Assembly (NCBI GenBank): GCA_035527455.1
Contig: DATLAN010000042.1
Location: 1 to 11,902, forward strand
DNA from: DATLAN01 sp035527455
Lineage (GTDB): Bacteria; Planctomycetota; Planctomycetia; Pirellulales; Thermoguttaceae
Length of the DNA stretch: 11,902 bases
Reading direction: 5' to 3'
Made by a program: the position numbers and the translations under genes. How positions within the stretch are numbered: the first letter of the stretch is position 1; each line of letters begins with the position of its first letter. Shown here piece by piece: positions 1 to 6,309 of the stretch. The notes under the pieces were generated by a model that was given only the letters and a program-made list of their open reading frames with translations, was not told where the DNA came from and did not search any database.

Positions 1-1
1 G

Positions 2-118
2 CTCTATCCGCTGACGGATTACAAACCCCGCAAGGCGGAAAACCTGGAGCGTGGATACCTGCAAGGGAGATACGGCGCCATTCCGTTTCTGGGCGACATC
101 GCGTGGATCACGGAGTAA
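2..118 (+). CDS. RloA-like AAA/ABC ATPase, C-terminal fragment (5' end outside window)
   Basis: Only the last 38 codons and the TAA stop lie in the window. The peptide reads LYPLTDYKPRKAENLERGYL and then ends in a GRYGAIPFLGD-type tail. That Arg/Lys-Glu-Asn-Leu-Glu-x-Gly-Tyr plus RYGAIPF pattern is what I know from the C-termini of RloA-like ATPases, the OLD/ABC-type ATPases that pair with RloB. The stop is 6 bases before the GTG start of the RloB-like gene, so the two are almost certainly co-transcribed. The ATPase core is outside the window, so Walker motifs and intactness cannot be judged. The family call rests on the short tail and on the neighbour. Confidence 0.7.
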   Translation, partial: LYPLTDYKPRKAENLERGYLQGRYGAIPFLGDIAWITE

Positions 119-124
119 ATCGCG

Positions 125-748
125 GTGGGAAGAAGAAACCGACAGCGCCGCCCGGCCCGGCGTGCTGCTTACAAAGACGTCAAGCCGGTGATTCTGATTG
201 TTACGGACGGGGAAGCAACCGAGCCGGACTATCTTCGTGGTTTCGCTAGCGCGGCCAAAAATTCGCGAGTCCGTATCGAAGTAAAAGGCGCCATCGGCGT
301 TCCGAAGACAATTGTTGAATCTGCAAAAGGACTCAAAAAGGAAGCTGAGCAACGAGCCCGGAGCGAGAAGGACGACAACCTTCGCTACGACCAGGTATGG
401 TGCGTGTTCGACGTCGACAACCATCGAAACGTCCAGGACGCAAGGCAAATGGCGCGAGACAACGGCATTGAACTCGCAGTGTCGAACCCGTGTTTCGAAC
501 TCTGGCTGTGGCTCCACTTCGCCGATCAACCCGGGATGCGGCACCAAAAAGATTTGCAGAGCATGATGAAGCAACACATCCCCAACTACGACAAGCATGT
601 CACCTATTTCGACTACGCGGCTGGATACCAGGCAGCCGTCGGACGGGCGCGGCGATTGGATGAAGATGCCGGGCTCGCCAACGAGGAGGGGAGGAATCCG
701 ACCACGGGTGTTTGGCAACTGACCGAGCGCATTCGCTCCGATGCTTGA
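125..748 (+). CDS. rloB: RloB-like protein, partner of RloA in a phage-defence (abortive infection) module
   Basis: This 207-residue protein starts at GTG, 6 bases after the upstream ATPase. The first 20 residues are very basic (Arg-rich). A beta strand ending in DGEATEPDY follows (E30 and E33), then a second strand ending in VFDVDNH (D96, D98, H100), then SNPCFELW (120-127). This acidic pattern matches the RloB family, which I understand to resemble TOPRIM-type nuclease folds; the catalytic role here is inference. RloA/RloB were first named as ORFs linked to type I restriction loci in Campylobacter, and related pairs (AbiL) act as abortive-infection systems. The length is normal for the family and no frameshift is seen. 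The gene ends 107 bases before the glycosyltransferase gene, which has its own promoter-like sequence, so the pair probably forms the 3' end of a defence cassette reaching in from the left. Confidence 0.85.
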   Translation: MGRRNRQRRPARRAAYKDVKPVILIVTDGEATEPDYLRGFASAAKNSRVRIEVKGAIGVPKTIVESAKGLKKEAEQRARSEKDDNLRYDQVWCVFDVDNHRNVQDARQMARDNGIELAVSNPCFELWLWLHFADQPGMRHQKDLQSMMKQHIPNYDKHVTYFDYAAGYQAAVGRARRLDEDAGLANEEGRNPTTGVWQLTERIRSDA

Positions 749-816
749 CCCGCTCGAAAAAACGGTTGCGAGTAATCCTCAGCCGCACACGCCGCACGCT
801 GCCAGCCGGATGGGTC

Positions 817-845
817 TTGCTCCATTCGCCTTCTTCGCGTAGAAT
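817..845 (+). promoter_or_regulatory. Putative sigma-70-type promoter for the membrane glycosyltransferase
   Basis: TTGCTC (817-822, 3 of 6 matches to the -35 consensus) and TAGAAT (840-845, 5 of 6 to the -10 consensus) are separated by exactly 17 bases. The start ATG at 856 is only 10 bases past the -10 box, so a transcript would begin about 4 bases before the codon and be nearly leaderless. The sequence between them is a C-run with no Shine-Dalgarno. The weak -35 match keeps confidence moderate. Confidence 0.4.
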
Positions 846-855
846 CCCCCCCGCC

Positions 856-2298
856 ATGAAAGTGTCACGGACGACATTCGGGCTGGTGTTGCTGGGCGCC
901 TTTGCGCTGGGGCTGAGGGTTTGGGTAGTTCTGGCGATTCAGGCGGACCACGAGGCGACCGTCGCCTATGAACACGGCCGGATCGCCGAGAATCTGTTGG
1001 CCGGGCGAGGTTTCTCGATCGAGTTCCTCGGCACCGAAGGTCCGACTTCGCAGCAGGCGCCCTTCTATCCGCTGCTGCTGGCCGGCGCATGGTGGTGCTT
1101 CGGGATCGCCACGCCGGAAGCGATTCTGGCGGTTCAGCTTCTGCAATGTCTTGCCGGGGCGGCGTTGGTGCTGGCGGTCGTGTGGCTGGGATGGTCGCTG
1201 TTGCCCGAGCGGCCGGGCGTCGGTTGGGTGGCCGGGATCGGAGCCGCGATCTATCCTACCCATCTTTACATGGCTACGCATTTGCAGGTCGCGCTTTGGG
1301 CCGCGCTGGTGCTGACGCTGTTGTTGGCGGTGGTGGTTTCGCCGCAATGGCGGGCCACCCGAGGCGGCGCGATCCTGGCCGGTTCGCTGGCCGGGATCCT
1401 GTTGCTGATGGAACCGATTCTGGCGTTGGCGCTGCCCATTTGCGCGGCGGCCTTCTGGCTGGGCGAACGATCGGGCGGTTGGCGGGACCGTTTCGCCCGG
1501 GAACCGCTGGCCAGGGTGGGATGGATGATCGGCGTCGCCGCGGCGATCATCACCCCTTGGATGGTGCGGAACTGGATCGTCCACGAAGAGCCGGTGTTCA
1601 TCAAGTCGACGTTCGGCTACGCCTTCTGGCAAGGCAACAACCCGATCAGCCACGGAACCGACAAGATCCCCAAGCCGGCGGCCGAAGCGCTGCGCCGCCA
1701 ACACGACGGAACGCTTGCCGGGATGGATCGGGCGTTGTGGGAGGCCCGGCACGAAACGCTCTACATCGACGACGTTTTGCTTGAACCGACCGGTTATCGC
1801 GAGTTCGCCGGCTTGAGCGAACCGCAGCGGAGCCGCCTGCTGGGCCGCCGGGCGTGGGACTTTATCCACGACAACCCGGCGGAGTATGCGCGGCTGTGCG
1901 TGCAGCGGCTACAGTACTTTTTGCTGTTCGACGAAACCAACCCGAAAGCGGCCAACCGCGTCTATCGCCTGGCGACGGTCGCGTGGCTGGTGCTGATCCT
2001 GATCGGGCTGTGGATTTCATCCGCCCGATGGCGGGCGCTTTGGCCGACCTACGCGATCTTCGCGGCGGTGACGCTCTTCCATGCGCTGGTGATCACCTCG
2101 GTCCGATTCCGCATTCCTCTGGAGCCGATGACGCTGGTCTGGGCGGCGGCGGTGGTCGCACCGCTGTTTTCGCGCCTGGCGCCGCATCGCGGGATCCGGA
2201 TTTATCACCCCGGCCAGCGGCCCCGCGATCCCTTCGGCTCGGAGCACGTGCTTCAAGGCCCGCACTACGACATTCCGCTGCGTCGCCGCGCGGGGTAG
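856..2298 (+). CDS. Integral membrane glycosyltransferase, GT-C fold (GT39/ArnT/PMT_2-like)
   Basis: This is a 480-residue multi-pass membrane protein. The first TM helix is about residues 8-28. The following extracytoplasmic loop carries D31, H32, E33 and E39, the region where GT-C enzymes place their catalytic acidic residue. A QQAPFYPLLLA segment (66-76) comes next, then several hydrophobic helices, a PWMVRNW motif (234-240) and a GNNP motif (260-263), all familiar from PMT_2-type transferases. The C-terminal 40 or so residues are hydrophilic. Such enzymes move a sugar from a polyprenyl-phosphate donor to lipid, glycan or protein outside the membrane; the acceptor cannot be read from sequence. 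ATG 856 is preferred to an in-frame ATG at 712 because the latter would overlap rloB and add 48 residues without family character, and a promoter-like sequence sits at 817-845. It appears to be transcribed alone. Confidence 0.85.
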   Translation: MKVSRTTFGLVLLGAFALGLRVWVVLAIQADHEATVAYEHGRIAENLLAGRGFSIEFLGTEGPTSQQAPFYPLLLAGAWWCFGIATPEAILAVQLLQCLAGAALVLAVVWLGWSLLPERPGVGWVAGIGAAIYPTHLYMATHLQVALWAALVLTLLLAVVVSPQWRATRGGAILAGSLAGILLLMEPILALALPICAAAFWLGERSGGWRDRFAREPLARVGWMIGVAAAIITPWMVRNWIVHEEPVFIKSTFGYAFWQGNNPISHGTDKIPKPAAEALRRQHDGTLAGMDRALWEARHETLYIDDVLLEPTGYREFAGLSEPQRSRLLGRRAWDFIHDNPAEYARLCVQRLQYFLLFDETNPKAANRVYRLATVAWLVLILIGLWISSARWRALWPTYAIFAAVTLFHALVITSVRFRIPLEPMTLVWAAAVVAPLFSRLAPHRGIRIYHPGQRPRDPFGSEHVLQGPHYDIPLRRRAG

Positions 2299-2725
2299 GA
2301 CGTGGGGCACGGTGGACGTTTTTCGAGATGACACTGGACGAGGAGGATGTGAACCACAGATGAACACGGATGAACACGGATAAGAGGATAAGAAGGGAAG
2401 GCGGATAAGAAGGGAAGAAGGCCGAGATCTCGGCTATCTTGAAGAAATCCGTGTTCATCCGTGTTCATCCGTGGTTACCGACATCTGAATCCGTGCGTTG
2501 ACTCGAGCCACCGCCGTGTGTTGCTTGCGGTCAACAGGGGTTAGCGGAAGGTTAGGTTGGCATGTACCGTGGCGATTCGCCGTAACGTCATTCACGGCAA
2601 CATCTTAGCGTAACGGCATCTCGCCGGCCGACGGCTGCCGCGCCGCTTCGGCACCCGCTTTGCTCTTGAGAAGATCCACTCATCGGCCGGCGTCGCGAGA
2701 GCCTTGGTCCCCTCGGGCTCTCGCG
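2299..2725. other. Gene-free intergenic stretch with repeat element A and a hairpin
   Basis: These 427 bases between the glycosyltransferase and the next gene contain no ORF that looks coding. They hold a long inverted repeat (2352-2476) and the left part of a hairpin that reaches into the next start codon (2693-2726). The part from 2477 to 2692 shows only a short direct repeat (CGTAACG, twice, about 28 bases apart) and no promoter I would defend. Confidence 0.6.
2352..2476. repeat. Inverted-repeat element A (30-bp arms built from tandem 10-mers)
   Basis: The left arm 2352-2381 and right arm 2447-2476 are inverted copies matching at 29 of 30 positions (one A/G difference). Each arm contains a tandem decamer (TGAACACGGA or its complement). 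The 65 bases between them hold a 15-base direct repeat, GGATAAGAAGGGAAG, at 2386-2400 and 2403-2417, and a perfect 14-base palindrome, GCCGAGATCTCGGC, at 2421-2434. Similar ATGAACACGGAT-containing repeats are, to my knowledge, frequent in planctomycete and verrucomicrobial genomes. No transposase is present, so this is a non-autonomous or structural repeat. Confidence 0.85.
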
Positions 2726-2726
2726 A
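2693..2726 (+). promoter_or_regulatory. Hairpin overlapping the start codon of the downstream gene
   Basis: TCGCGAGAGCC (2693-2703) pairs perfectly with GGCTCTCGCGA (2716-2726) across a 12-base loop. The last paired base is the A of the ATG at 2726-2728. As RNA this 11-bp GC-rich stem would bury the ribosome landing site if 2726 is the true start. It could be a translational brake, or the real start may be the ATG at 2762. Confidence 0.5.
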
Positions 2727-3640
2727 TGGCCGACCTTAACTCTTCTCCTGCTTCTCAGCCCATGCACGCTCGCGAACTCGTCGAACTGGCTGCCATCGTT
2801 TCCGCCCACGGACCGGTCCTGGTTCGAGGGTCCCATCGGGTTTCGGCCACCGGAATCGAAGGCTATTGGACCGCGTCGAAGTGCCGGCTGGATCGCTGGG
2901 CCCGGAGTCTGAAAGGCTTCTCGGCCGCCGCCGACCCGCAACAGCGCCAGCGGCAATGGCCCAATATTCGCAGCGTGCTCGAAGAGATCATCACGGGCGA
3001 AGTGCTCACGCGGGTGTGGACGGCCGTGCTGTGCGCCCACGATTGGCATCGGGCCGTCGACCAGGCGGAGCCGGTTGCCCGCAGCGTCTTGCTCGGGCAT
3101 CTGGAGGCCCGGCACCGGGTGCTGACGCTGCTGGTTCAAGGAACCGCGCTCGACGCCGAAGCGGCCGTCAAACTCAACCGCCTGCGACAGCGGGCCGAAC
3201 GCTGGACCGATCTGCTGGTCGGCTACCTGTTGGGTTTGCACGACGTTCGCCAGTTCGCCATCGATCCGGATCGGGCCCAAGACTTCGCCGCCGACCTGCG
3301 CTACCAAAGCGATCTGACGGGCGGACGCCACGCCTGGCCGCTGGTGCTGGCCTCGCTTCGGGCGGCCTTCCGACAGGGGCTCTCTCCCACCAGTCCCAAT
3401 GCCGATCTGAACGCCCAAATCGCCGCCAGTATCTTGGCCTGCTTCCCGCCAGAGCTGTTCGATTCGACCGGGCTGTTCCGTTCCCTCTGGATGCTGCGGC
3501 TGACGAACGTCACCAACGACGCCCAAGGGATGGTCGAAGAACTCCTGGCGACCGACGGAGCCGGCGCGCCGCGTGACGCCGATTCGTCGTTCTTGCCGAA
3601 GAATCGGTTGCCCGGCTTTCGCGGCTTTCGCGGCGGCTAG
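2726..3640 (+). CDS. Conserved-looking hypothetical protein, soluble and mostly helical
   Basis: This is a 304-residue protein that I do not assign to a family. It has no signal peptide and no convincing TM helix. It is rich in Arg, Leu and Ala, with amphipathic stretches such as the HLEARHRVLTLL and KLNRLRQRAERW segments, and it ends in a short Gly/Phe/Arg tail (GFRGFRGG). Codon usage has the strong G/C third-position bias of its neighbours, which supports real coding. ATG 2726 is the first ATG. A TTG at 2660 would lengthen the protein by 22 Arg/Pro-rich residues and run through the hairpin at 2693-2726. ATG 2762 (292 residues) is an alternative that escapes the hairpin. The gene is isolated, with repeat elements on both sides, so neighbours give no functional hint. 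Confidence 0.7.
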   Translation: MADLNSSPASQPMHARELVELAAIVSAHGPVLVRGSHRVSATGIEGYWTASKCRLDRWARSLKGFSAAADPQQRQRQWPNIRSVLEEIITGEVLTRVWTAVLCAHDWHRAVDQAEPVARSVLLGHLEARHRVLTLLVQGTALDAEAAVKLNRLRQRAERWTDLLVGYLLGLHDVRQFAIDPDRAQDFAADLRYQSDLTGGRHAWPLVLASLRAAFRQGLSPTSPNADLNAQIAASILACFPPELFDSTGLFRSLWMLRLTNVTNDAQGMVEELLATDGAGAPRDADSSFLPKNRLPGFRGFRGG

Positions 3641-3691
3641 CGTGCCATGGCACATTTCGCCACATCGCGGTTCAGCCGTTTAGCGGTTTAG

Positions 3692-3778
3692 CCGTTTAGC
3701 GGGCGGGCTTGCCCGCCGTGGCTGTGATTGGCAACTCTCGGCTTTGTCGCACGGCGGGCAAGCCCGCCCGCTAAACGG
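3692..3778. repeat. Inverted-repeat element B (perfect 29-bp arms, each itself a hairpin)
   Basis: Arms 3692-3720 and 3750-3778 are perfect inverted copies over 29 bp with a 29-base spacer. Each arm contains its own hairpin: GGCGGGC-TT-GCCCGCC at 3702-3717 and GGCGGGC-AA-GCCCGCC at 3753-3768. The element can therefore fold either as one long stem or as two short ones. Flanking traces of the same unit are visible: GCCGTTTAGCG occurs at 3675-3685 and again at 3691-3701. The double-hairpin layout resembles REP/BIME-type elements. It lies after the hypothetical gene and could also end its transcript, although no U-run follows. Confidence 0.85.
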
Positions 3779-3805
3779 CATACGACGACGCAGCATACGA
3801 CGACG
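3778..3805. repeat. Short tandem direct repeat beside element B
   Basis: GCATACGACGACG occurs at 3778-3790 and 3793-3805, separated by 2 bases. It abuts the right arm of element B. A weaker hairpin follows (GCGGG 3819-3823 with CCCGC 3828-3832). No function is evident. Confidence 0.6.
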
Positions 3806-3831
3806 TAGTAGCGGACACGCGGGTCAGCCCG

Positions 3832-3860
3832 CTTCCATTCGGCGCCGCAGGCGGTATCAT
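3832..3860 (+). promoter_or_regulatory. Weak promoter-like sequence upstream of the creatininase-family gene
   Basis: TATCAT (3855-3860) matches 5 of 6 positions of the -10 consensus. The best -35 candidate at 17 bases, CTTCCA (3832-3837), matches only 3 of 6. A start near 3867 would give a leader of about 38 bases. GGAG at 3901-3904 touches the ATG directly, too close to act as a standard Shine-Dalgarno. Confidence 0.3.
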
Positions 3861-3904
3861 AGAGGGTTCACGAAAATCCTTCTTCTCGGCCCGATACTCC
3901 GGAG

Positions 3905-4690
3905 ATGCCCGTGCGCCCTTGGAAACTCGCCGAAACGAACTACGGCACCGTCAAAGAGCACCGTTACGAGGTGGCCGTGCTTCCTTTGGGTGCAACCGAG
4001 CCCCATAACCTCCATTTGCCTTACGGCATGGACATTATCGAGGGCGATCTGGTCGGCGAGAAGATCTGCGAGGCGGCCGTCGCGCTCGGGGCCAAGGTCA
4101 TGCTGCTGCCGACCGTGCCGTACGGCACCCAGACCAACCAGATGAAGTTCCCCTTCGCGATGAACTTCAATCCCTCCACGCTGGCCGCGGTGATCGGCGA
4201 TCTGGTCGAGTCGCTGGTCCGGCAAGGGATACGGAAAATCCTGATCCTCAACGGCCACGGCGGGAACGACGTCAAGCCGGTGTTGCGGGAACTCTACGGT
4301 CAGACGCCGGGCCATCTGTTCCTGTGCAATTGGTACGCGATCATCGGCGACGTGTACGATGAGATCTTCGACGAGCGGGACGACCACGCCGGCGAGATGG
4401 AGACCTCGTTGGCGTTGGCCTATTGCCCGGAACTGGTCGCCCGGCGCGACGACGGGACCTTGACGGCCGACCAGGGCGAGAAGGCCGAGACGCGTTTCGA
4501 GGCCGTCAACCGCGGTTGGGTGTCGATCACGCGCCCGTGGCACCTGCTGACCACCAACGCCGGCGCCGGCAACCCGCACGCGGCCACCGCGGAGAAGGGC
4601 CGCCGGCTGATGGACGTCTTGGTCGAACGTCTGGCCGGTTTCCTGGTCGAGTTGTCCGACGCGGAGTTGGACGAGCGATTTCCGTACTAG
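3905..4690 (+). CDS. Creatininase-family metal-dependent amidohydrolase
   Basis: This is a 261-residue cytosolic protein of normal length for the creatininase/MftE-like family. The metal-site motifs are present: GATEPHNLHLPYGMD (E32, H34, D43, the usual GxxEQHGxHLPxxTD), NGHGGN (116-121, H118) and DHAGEMETS (160-168, H161, E164). The Q of EQH is replaced by P, and the HG pair by HN. Family members hydrolyse amide or cyclic-amide bonds, for example creatinine, formamidopyrimidine intermediates, or the terminal valyl residue in mycofactocin maturation. Nothing here identifies the substrate, and no mycofactocin genes are in the window. The stop is 3 bases before the TauE/SafE gene, so the two form an operon. 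Confidence 0.9.
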   Translation: MPVRPWKLAETNYGTVKEHRYEVAVLPLGATEPHNLHLPYGMDIIEGDLVGEKICEAAVALGAKVMLLPTVPYGTQTNQMKFPFAMNFNPSTLAAVIGDLVESLVRQGIRKILILNGHGGNDVKPVLRELYGQTPGHLFLCNWYAIIGDVYDEIFDERDDHAGEMETSLALAYCPELVARRDDGTLTADQGEKAETRFEAVNRGWVSITRPWHLLTTNAGAGNPHAATAEKGRRLMDVLVERLAGFLVELSDAELDERFPY

Positions 4691-4693
4691 CCC

Positions 4694-5431
4694 ATGGACC
4701 TGACTTCCTACGCATTCGGTTGGGCCTCGGCCTTGTTGGTGGGACTGTCGAAGACGGGATTGCCGGGCGTTTCGTTGCCGGCGATCCTGTTGATGACCGA
4801 GGCCTTTCCGCACGACGCCCGGCTGGCGATTGGGGCGCTGTTGCCGGTGCTGCTGGTCGGCGACGTGTTCGCCGTCCGCTGGTATCACCATCACGCCGTC
4901 TGGAGCCGGTTGTGGAAGCTGTTTCCGTACGTGGCGGCGGGGATGGTGCCCGGCTGGATTCTCTTGAGCCGATTGGAGGAAGGCAACGATCTGCGGCCGA
5001 TCCTCGGCGTGCTCATCTTGGGGCTGTTGGTGCTGGAAATCTGCCGGCGGCGGTTCGCTTGGGAGCATGTGCCGGGGCAATGGTGGTTCGTGGGCATGCT
5101 GGGGCTGTTGACCGGCTTCAGCACGATCATCGCCCATGCCGCCTTCCCTGTGATGACGATCTATCTGCTCAGCCAGGGGATGGCCAAACACGAGTTCGTG
5201 GGCACGGCGGCGTGGTTCTTCCTGATCGTCAATCTCAGCAAGCTGCCCTTCTATTGGGCCGCCGGAATGATCGCCCCGGCCACGCTGCGTTTCGATCTCT
5301 GGGTCGCTCCGGTGGCCATTGTCGGCGGCTTGCTGGGCGTGTACGTTCTTAAGCGAATCCCGCAACGACTCTTCGACGCGTTGGCCTTGACGCTGGCCGG
5401 CGTGGCGGCGGTGCGGCTGATTCTGGTGTAG
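4694..5431 (+). CDS. TauE/SafE-family membrane transporter (sulfite/organic anion exporter type)
   Basis: This 245-residue protein has about eight hydrophobic segments and the two-fold repeat layout of the TauE/SafE family. The first repeat has GLSKTGLPG (17-25). The second has an LLTGFSTIIAHAAFP stretch followed by KHEFVGTAAWFF and NLSKLPFY, which match the conserved second-half motif. Known members export sulfite, sulfoacetate or related small anions across the inner membrane. The coupling to a creatininase-family hydrolase suggests export or uptake of that enzyme's product or substrate, which is inference. The final Val codon and the TAG stop lie inside the left arm of repeat element C, so the native C-terminus may have been altered by repeat insertion. 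Confidence 0.88.
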   Translation: MDLTSYAFGWASALLVGLSKTGLPGVSLPAILLMTEAFPHDARLAIGALLPVLLVGDVFAVRWYHHHAVWSRLWKLFPYVAAGMVPGWILLSRLEEGNDLRPILGVLILGLLVLEICRRRFAWEHVPGQWWFVGMLGLLTGFSTIIAHAAFPVMTIYLLSQGMAKHEFVGTAAWFFLIVNLSKLPFYWAAGMIAPATLRFDLWVAPVAIVGGLLGVYVLKRIPQRLFDALALTLAGVAAVRLILV

Positions 5432-5500
5432 GGTGGGCATTGCCCACCAATCCGAATCGAGAGGATAGTCTGGGATCGGTGGGCGGTGCCCACCCTACAC
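5426..5500. repeat. Inverted-repeat element C (23-bp arms, each a hairpin) overlapping a stop codon
   Basis: Arms 5426-5448 and 5478-5500 are inverted copies matching at 21 of 23 positions. Each arm is itself a near-perfect hairpin: the core of the left arm is GGTGGGCA-T-TGCCCACC (5432-5448) and that of the right arm is GGTGGGC-GGT-GCCCACC (5478-5494). GTAGGGTGGGC...GCCCACC repeats are, as far as I know, widespread in planctomycetes and cyanobacteria. The left arm begins with the last sense codon of the TauE/SafE gene and provides its TAG. It may also act as a bidirectional or 3'-end-protecting structure between the two operons. Confidence 0.85.
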
Positions 5501-5637
5501 TTAATGCGGCGATCTTCCTGTCTTGGCCCGAACCAAATGGCCGAAAAGAGCGTAAAAATACATTCGGTTGAAGGTTTCCTGGTTCGGCGGCGGGAACCGG
5601 CCCGAAACCCCCTTTGTGTAGTAAGCCCTGCCCCCAA

Positions 5638-6309
5638 ATGCTCCAGCTCACCGACGTCAAGAAATCGTTTGCCCAGCCGGACGGCAACGAATTGCCGATC
5701 CTGGACATTCCCGAGTTCCACGTGGGCCAGGGCGACCAGATGGTGCTGGTCGGCCGCAGCGGGTGCGGCAAGACGACGCTGCTGCACATCATCGCCGGAA
5801 TCAGCCGGCCGACCTCGGGCAAGGTGCGAATCGACGACTGGGAGATCACGCTGTTCTCGGAGGCCGAGTGCGACCGGTTTCGCGCCGGGCGGATCGGCTA
5901 CGTCTTCCAGACGTTCAACCTGCTGCCCGGCTTCACGGCTTTGGAAAATGTGCTCTTGGCCATGCGGTTCGCCCGAGGGTTCGTCGACAAGGCCCGGGCG
6001 CGGCAACTGCTCGAGCGCGTCGGGCTGGGGCATCGGATGACTCACAAGCCGACCATGCTCTCGGTCGGCGAACAACAGCGGGTGGCGGTCGCCCGGGCGT
6101 TGGCCAACAAGCCCCGGCTGCTATTGGCCGACGAGCCGACGGCCAACGTGGACGCCGGCTCGCAGCAGCAGGTGCTGGATCTGATCCGGGAGACCTGCGG
6201 AGAGGAAAACGTGGCGCTGGTACTGGTCACCCATGCGCCGGAAGTGGCCGAGCAGTTCCAGCGCGTGGAGCGTTTGGAAGACATCAACCGGGTGGCGACG
6301 AACCGATGA
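5638..6309 (+). CDS. ABC transporter ATP-binding protein, LolD/MacB type
   Basis: This 223-residue nucleotide-binding subunit is of normal size. Walker A is GRSGCGKTT (39-47), the Q-loop is FQTFNLLP (Q91), the signature is LSVGEQQR (141-148), Walker B is LLLADEP (161-167, catalytic E166), the D-loop is around NVD (170-172), and the switch histidine is H199 in VTHAPE. The signature has V and E in place of the usual G and Q of LSGGQ; the LSVGE form also appears in functional MacB-type ATPases. The protein powers the FtsX-type permease encoded next; its stop overlaps that start by ATGA. ATG 5638 is chosen over an in-frame TTG at 5614 because the added eight residues (CSKPCPQ) are not family-like. 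No good Shine-Dalgarno is visible. Confidence 0.93.
   Translation: MLQLTDVKKSFAQPDGNELPILDIPEFHVGQGDQMVLVGRSGCGKTTLLHIIAGISRPTSGKVRIDDWEITLFSEAECDRFRAGRIGYVFQTFNLLPGFTALENVLLAMRFARGFVDKARARQLLERVGLGHRMTHKPTMLSVGEQQRVAVARALANKPRLLLADEPTANVDAGSQQQVLDLIRETCGEENVALVLVTHAPEVAEQFQRVERLEDINRVATNR

Noticed and set aside
712..855. Upstream extension of the glycosyltransferase to an ATG at 712 (528 residues)
   Set aside because: It would overlap rloB and add 48 Arg/Ser-rich residues unlike the family; the TM1-bearing MKVSRTTFG start at 856 fits better and has a promoter just upstream.
865..1869. Antisense open frame of 334 residues opposite the glycosyltransferase
   Set aside because: It is very rich in Arg, Gln and Pro with no motif, while the plus strand encodes a clear membrane protein.
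2299..2330. Possible intrinsic terminator after the glycosyltransferase
   Set aside because: There is a T-run at about 2319-2323, but only a 4-bp ACGT pairing precedes it, too weak for a terminator.
2352..2476. CRISPR-like array from the repeated ATGAACACGGAT units
   Set aside because: The units are directly tandem with no unique spacers and the arms are inverted; there are no cas genes.
2588..3655. Antisense open frame of 355 residues opposite the hypothetical gene
   Set aside because: Its composition is shadow-like; the plus-strand frame has the balanced amino-acid use of a folded helical protein. Some doubt remains because the plus-strand protein is itself unrecognised.
3857..5440. Antisense open frame of 527 residues opposite creatininase and TauE/SafE
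   Set aside because: It is the GC-rich shadow of two well-supported genes; its Arg/Gln/His/Pro-rich composition has no domain character.
5763..6305. In-frame extension upstream of the permease start
   Set aside because: It overlaps the ATPase in another frame; the ATGA overlap at 6306 and the MSLWKIAWRS start mark the true beginning.
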